A stretch of DNA of 11,633 nucleotides from Mycoemilia scoparia (lineage: Eukaryota; Kickxellomycota; Kickxellomycetes; Kickxellales; Kickxellaceae), in the NCBI GenBank assembly GCA_027575805.1, contig JANBPU010000430.1, positions 1 through 11,633 of the forward strand, given 5' to 3'. This document shows, one piece after another, positions 8,027 through 11,633 of this stretch. The translations under genes and the position numbers were made by a program. Each line of letters opens with the position of its first letter. The first letter of the stretch is position 1. The notes beneath the pieces were generated by a model, which had not been told where the DNA came from, ran no database searches, and saw nothing but the letters and a program-made list of their open reading frames with translations.

Positions 8027-8852
8027 ATGAGTGAAGAAGTTTATACATTCTTTAGTAACCCTGAAGACTATTTTATAACAACAGAATGCACATGTCCCGA
8101 AGATAGTGACATTGACAGCAGCGATGACGAAAATACACCAACAACTCCATGTCCTACTTGTGCTGGTGCAAGTTCAATTCTAAATGAAGAGTTGGTGATA
8201 GGAATTGAAGACACTGCGCGAATAAATGGAGTAGTCGATGATATTTCCCCGCAATATCATGTAGTTGGATATGACGAAGATGAAGACGAAGACTACGAGT
8301 ATAGAGTTTATATCAAATACGAGGTTGATAAATACATTAAAATTATCGAAGACCCTTATACTCAATACTTTGCTGAAGATTTGATTGATGTTATTAATTA
8401 TCATCGTGAAAGGGATGGTAAAGATCTGGTAAGTAATACAAAAGAGAGATAAAACATCAGCTTTAATTTTATTGTGGTTATTTTATCTTACAGAAAAGAA
8501 TAATAAAGACTCACTTTTTGTTTTTTTGCTTTTGTTTTATTCTATCTCTTACTGTATGTGTATGTGTATGTGTGTGTGTGTTTGTGGAAAATAGGTTAGC
8601 CTAAGTTGTGTCCAATTCACATCAGTAAAAGAATATCCCGAAGGAATGGTACATTATTATTCTCCAGAACAGTATACCCGAATGATCACAGATTCGATTC
8701 AAGACGACCGTGTATTTATTTACAAGACTCTCAAGCTCGTTTATAAAAATTGTAATTTCGCCGATATCATCCACCTTGTCATCGAAAAGGTTGACATTGT
8801 GGAATCTGATGACTATAGCACCAGTAACGCTAGCGATGATGATAACAACTAG
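8027..8852 (+). CDS. Uncharacterised small acidic protein, tandem paralogue B (two exons)
   Basis: Joins 8027-8428 and 8595-8852 (phase 0 intron, GTAAGT...TAG) into 219 residues. It belongs to the same unrecognised family as the upstream gene. Shared features, in order, are the Asp-Tyr-Phe near residue 15, Glu-Cys-Thr-Cys (Cys21, Cys23), an acidic stretch (24-37 and 83-91), YIKY at 95-98, a helix-like AEDLIDVINYHR, then QFTS-x3-YP-x2-MV-x-Y, SPEQYTRMITDSI, DDRVFIYKTLKL and ADIIHLVI. The second exon matches paralogue A at roughly 25 of 65 positions by eye, with one single-residue gap. A Cys-Pro-x-Cys pair (42, 45) replaces the first C-x-C of paralogue A. The C-terminus adds an acidic Ser/Asp tail. 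It has no signal peptide or membrane segment. It converges with the MYST gene, whose stop codon is 210 bp away. Confidence 0.82.
8429..8594 (+). other. Intron of paralogue B
   Basis: GTAAGT donor directly after Leu134. The TG-rich tract at about 8553-8586 is followed by GGAAAATAG. The acceptor at 8592-8594 keeps frame and aligns with paralogue A. Confidence 0.85.
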
Positions 8853-8924
8853 ATAAACAGATAGGCTGTGTTAACACTGGACTTCATATATTTATTTTTT
8901 CGTTATTGTTATTATTTTCCGCTG

Positions 8925-8953
8925 AATAAATGAAAATACATAAAGGAAATAAA
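8925..8953 (+). terminator. Poly(A) signals of paralogue B
   Basis: Two AATAAA hexamers at 8925-8930 and 8948-8953, 70-100 bp after the stop codon. Confidence 0.5.
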
Positions 8954-9062
8954 AAGTTTTTACAAATTTACTACTATACTAATAAGGAAGGTATGAATTC
9001 TTGAAATATCACTACTATTTGGTATTAGGAAAAAAGAAACCCGGAATCATAGTTCCTAACTT

Positions 9063-11463
9063 TCAATCAACCTCAACATCACTATCATCACCACCATTGT
9101 TTCTCCCACCTACTCCGCCTACTTCAGTATTATTATTGGCGGTGGCGGCGGTGGTAATGATGTTGTTAAGATTATCAACAGGACTCAACAATGCTGAAGA
9201 AAATGGCTGCTGTTTGGTCAAGAATGGTGCCCACCGAAGCTTTTCGGGATAAATGAAACGAGAGTTTTGTCTAGATTTTACCTTGTGGATATAATCTTCC
9301 ATTTCTTTGCGCCGAATATTTAGTAGATATCTCTCTGTTTCGCCATCTTTTATCAACATTCTGTCAGTTTGTAATGTACTGATTATATCGTCAGGGGTCA
9401 TACCAGTTTTTCTCGCAATTTCTACACATACATACATACATACATACATACATAATAGGTAAGACATTAATAAGCAAAATATATTTACTTCTATGATAAT
9501 AATGATGATAGTGTACTAATGATACATTACCTTTGATCGATAATCCAGGATTTGTCTGGCCACTATCATCATTACTATCATTCTTTTCGTGCTTTGATTT
9601 AGAAAAAGAACCACCACCACTATCACCAGCAATAGCAGTCTGCCCCATATGGCCCAAAATAACCTGATAAACAACCCTTCTCCAGTACCCCCGATAACTC
9701 AACAACCCAAAATCCGACAGTGGTTTTTCTGGTGACCCAACAAGGCCCTCCTTCCTTGTCAACAAATAACTAAAATCGATCAAAAACTTTCCATACCCTT
9801 CTCTCTGCTTGGTCGGCAAAATCATAATACAAGACAAATTATACCCCTGGGCTGACCGCTTTTCTTTGGAAAAATATCCCACAAAATGATACCCCTCATC
9901 ATCATATTCACACAAAATATAAAACAAGAACGGCTCCACATCATAATACAACGTCTTTGTATCCAAAAACATCTTGGCGATCAGGCATAAATTTTGGCAG
10001 TAGATTTTGTTTTTTCGTCCGTCGACTTCGAAAACTGAGAGCCCATCATCTCGGTATATTTCGTCTCCAGGTGGATGCCGGGCTTGACGTTTTGCACAAT
10101 GCCGCTGGTAGACGTATTGGCTTTTCATGTATTTTAAACAGTACTCGCAAATGTAGAGGAGCGACTGGCGGCTGTATTCTTCGGGATATGGTGAAATGTA
10201 CCAGGTATTCATTTGATATTGGCCCAATCTTATTTCTTTGATTTGGGGAACTACTACCTCTGATTCATTGTCGTTGGTGTTGGTGGTAATATTGTTTTCA
10301 ACAAGTTTTCCTACACCCAAAGTAGTGGCTGAAGGAGTTGAGGGTTGGGATGTGCGTATTGGCTTTTTGTTATTATCGAATTTATCTTCGTCTTCGTCTT
10401 CGCTACTTGTTCTGCTACAGACATCGTTATTTTTATCATTATTATTGCGACTTAATCTTTGAGCTCTAGGATTGACCAAATGAACATGGCTACTGGAGTG
10501 GCTAAGATTCCCACCACTGGTCTGTGGTGGTAGCTGTTGTTTTTGTTGTAGTTTTTGCACCTGTTGATACATTCTCTTGGCCTCATTAGTTGGTTTGTAA
10601 TTGTCAATGTTTGCTTGGGATTCAGTTAATCTACCGCCAAACAAAAATGGAACCACCATTGCTGATTTTTTATTATTTCCTCCCTTTTTCTTTTCACTAT
10701 TAATATTGTGTTTTCGCTTATTACTTGCTGTGTTATTATTTCCTGTCACTCTAGTGTTGCTGTTGTTGCTTCGTTTGGATTTACCCCCTGTTGTTGGTGT
10801 GGATAATACAGGGCTATCATCTTCCCCACTATTATTATTATTATTGTTTTTGTTGTTGGCACTTTTTCCGTTCCTTGATTTATTTGTGTTTATGACCAGT
10901 TTTAGCTGGACTGATGGTTTTTTACGTGCTGATCTTGAAGGCGATGGTGATAATGAAGACGATGCAATTACTGCTGCTGGAGCTTTGGATCTAGAGGATT
11001 TAGATTTTTTCGGTTTATTCTCTATATCAATTTCTTCTTCATCCTCATCCATGCTGTCTTCAATATCCATTTTATCTGAATCCTGATCTTCTTCTTCTTC
11101 TTCTTCTTCACCATCGCTGCAACTATTATCGTCATCACTTTCTGATAAAGTAGGTATTGGTCTGGTAGCGGTTCCCCTGGATTTGGTCAACTGCCTGGGC
11201 TTTTGTTTTGATTTCAAACGTAATGGTGTTTCTATATTAGCAGCTTTGGCAGCATTCCTTCTTCTATTCAATCGATTACCAGTTGTGACTGCTGCTCCTT
11301 TGGCTCCAGCTTTATCTGCTGCAGTTTTTCTAGATGCAGTGACTTGGGATCTCCGTGTAACTGTTGTGGTTGTTGAGACTTTGGGCGTACTTTCTTTAGT
11401 CACAGTATTGGCTCTGGCCCTTGTTCTTACTGTGAGTGGTTGTGTTGACTTTTCTCTCAGCAT
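9063..11463 (-). CDS. MYST-family histone acetyltransferase, Sas3/Mst2/MOZ class (two exons)
   Basis: Joins 11463-9531 and 9421-9063 on the minus strand into 763 residues. An in-frame TAA 19-21 nt upstream of the ATG supports the start. Nuclear enzymes of this class acetylate histone H3 in NuA3-type complexes. Residues 1-400 are low-complexity: basic Arg/Lys/Thr-rich, a Glu/Asp block at 108-149, then poly-Asn. The MYST domain spans about 411-711. It shows the zinc-finger segment (Cys439, Cys442, His455), the usual autoacetylation Lys503 in [12 protein letters not shown], catalytic Cys545 in LSCIMILP, the acetyl-CoA loop QREGYGKFL, and catalytic Glu579 in [10 protein letters not shown] Gly/Ser/Asp-rich insert (608-641) precedes the C-terminal helical part [12 protein letters not shown]...EKLRWAPF in exon 2. 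DVEPF and [13 protein letters not shown] favour the Sas3/MOZ class over Esa1. No PHD finger or chromodomain is seen. The fourth zinc ligand is displaced. The tail 715-763 is Asn/Gly/Asp-rich. Confidence 0.95.
9422..9530 (-). other. Intron of the MYST gene
   Basis: The donor GTAATG follows the G that starts codon 645. The acceptor is TATGTGTAG. Splicing joins Ser-Ile-Lys to Glu-Ile-Ala-Arg-Lys-Thr-Gly-Met and restores the conserved C-terminal MYST helices. Unspliced reading would end in a Cys-Met-Tyr-Val repeat tail that does not fit the family. Confidence 0.9.
9427..9454 (-). repeat. (TATG)7 microsatellite at the MYST 3' splice site
   Basis: Seven exact tetranucleotide units, separated from the acceptor AG by only three bases. 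Confidence 0.9.
11087..11109 (-). repeat. Coding (GAA)n repeat, poly-Glu
   Basis: This encodes the Glu run at about residues 119-125 in the acidic block of the MYST protein. Confidence 0.8.
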
Positions 11464-11633
11464 TAAAATATGTGTTACAATAAATTAATAAAGTTTAGCA
11501 TAGTGGTTGTGTGTGTATATTAGAATTATTAGAGTTTTCATTTAAGAGCCAAAATAAAGTAACATAATGTTAAAGTCGGATAATAATGGGACATTATAAT
11601 TTGATAATGAGCTAATCAGATTATTTTGAATTT
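11464..11633. other. Upstream region of the MYST gene
   Basis: 170 bp of AT-rich DNA that should include the 5' UTR and the proximal promoter. An in-frame TAA lies close to the ATG. No clear TATA box or other site stands out. Confidence 0.5.

Noticed and set aside
8491..8493. Alternative TTACAG acceptor in the paralogue B intron
   Set aside because: Using it shifts the frame into the TG repeat and destroys the alignment with paralogue A; the acceptor at 8592-8594 keeps both.
9391..9530. Unspliced C-terminus of the MYST gene, ending in a Met-Tyr-Val-Cys repeat
   Set aside because: It reads through a GT-AG intron. Splicing restores the conserved C-terminal MYST helices in exon 2.
10601..11086. 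161-codon plus-strand ORF with long Leu/Ser runs that imitate membrane segments
   Set aside because: It is antisense to the low-complexity N-terminus of the MYST gene; the Leu and Ser runs mirror Asn/Lys and Glu codons.

Overview
The window is nuclear DNA of a eukaryote, most likely an early-diverging (zygomycete-type) fungus. It is AT-rich and full of simple-sequence repeats. Its genes have short GT-AG introns of about 110 to 310 bp. It carries a fungal-looking triosephosphate isomerase and a Sas3/Mst2/MOZ-class MYST histone acetyltransferase. The lineage is inferred from gene style only; no rRNA or other marker is present.

Layout. Positions 1-209 are the 3' flank of the first gene and hold one copy of a diverged repeat. 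Positions 210-2651 (minus strand) encode an 813-residue intronless protein. I read it as a heavily decayed Hsp104/ClpB-type AAA+ protein that keeps the fold landmarks of the second ATPase domain but has lost the Walker A, Walker B and sensor-1 residues. Positions 2652-4740 are a 2.1 kb divergent intergenic region containing a second copy of the diverged repeat, two tandem MITE-like palindromic units and two doubtful small ORFs. Positions 4741-5924 (plus) hold the three-exon TPI gene. Positions 6698-7404 and 8027-8852 (plus) hold two tandem two-exon genes. They are diverged paralogues of a small acidic protein family that I do not recognise, and they share the intron position, the intron phase and an N-terminal Glu-Cys-Thr-Cys motif. 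Positions 9063-11463 (minus) hold the two-exon MYST acetyltransferase gene, which converges on the second paralogue.

The genes do not look like one pathway. TPI and the MYST enzyme are housekeeping and chromatin genes. The most novel items are the pseudo-ATPase Hsp104 relative and the tandem acidic pair. A further pattern crosses gene boundaries: all five introns carry a TG or TATG repeat at or just before the 3' splice site, where a pyrimidine tract would be expected. Intron boundaries were assigned by eye from reading frame, splice dinucleotides and family alignment; there are no transcript data.
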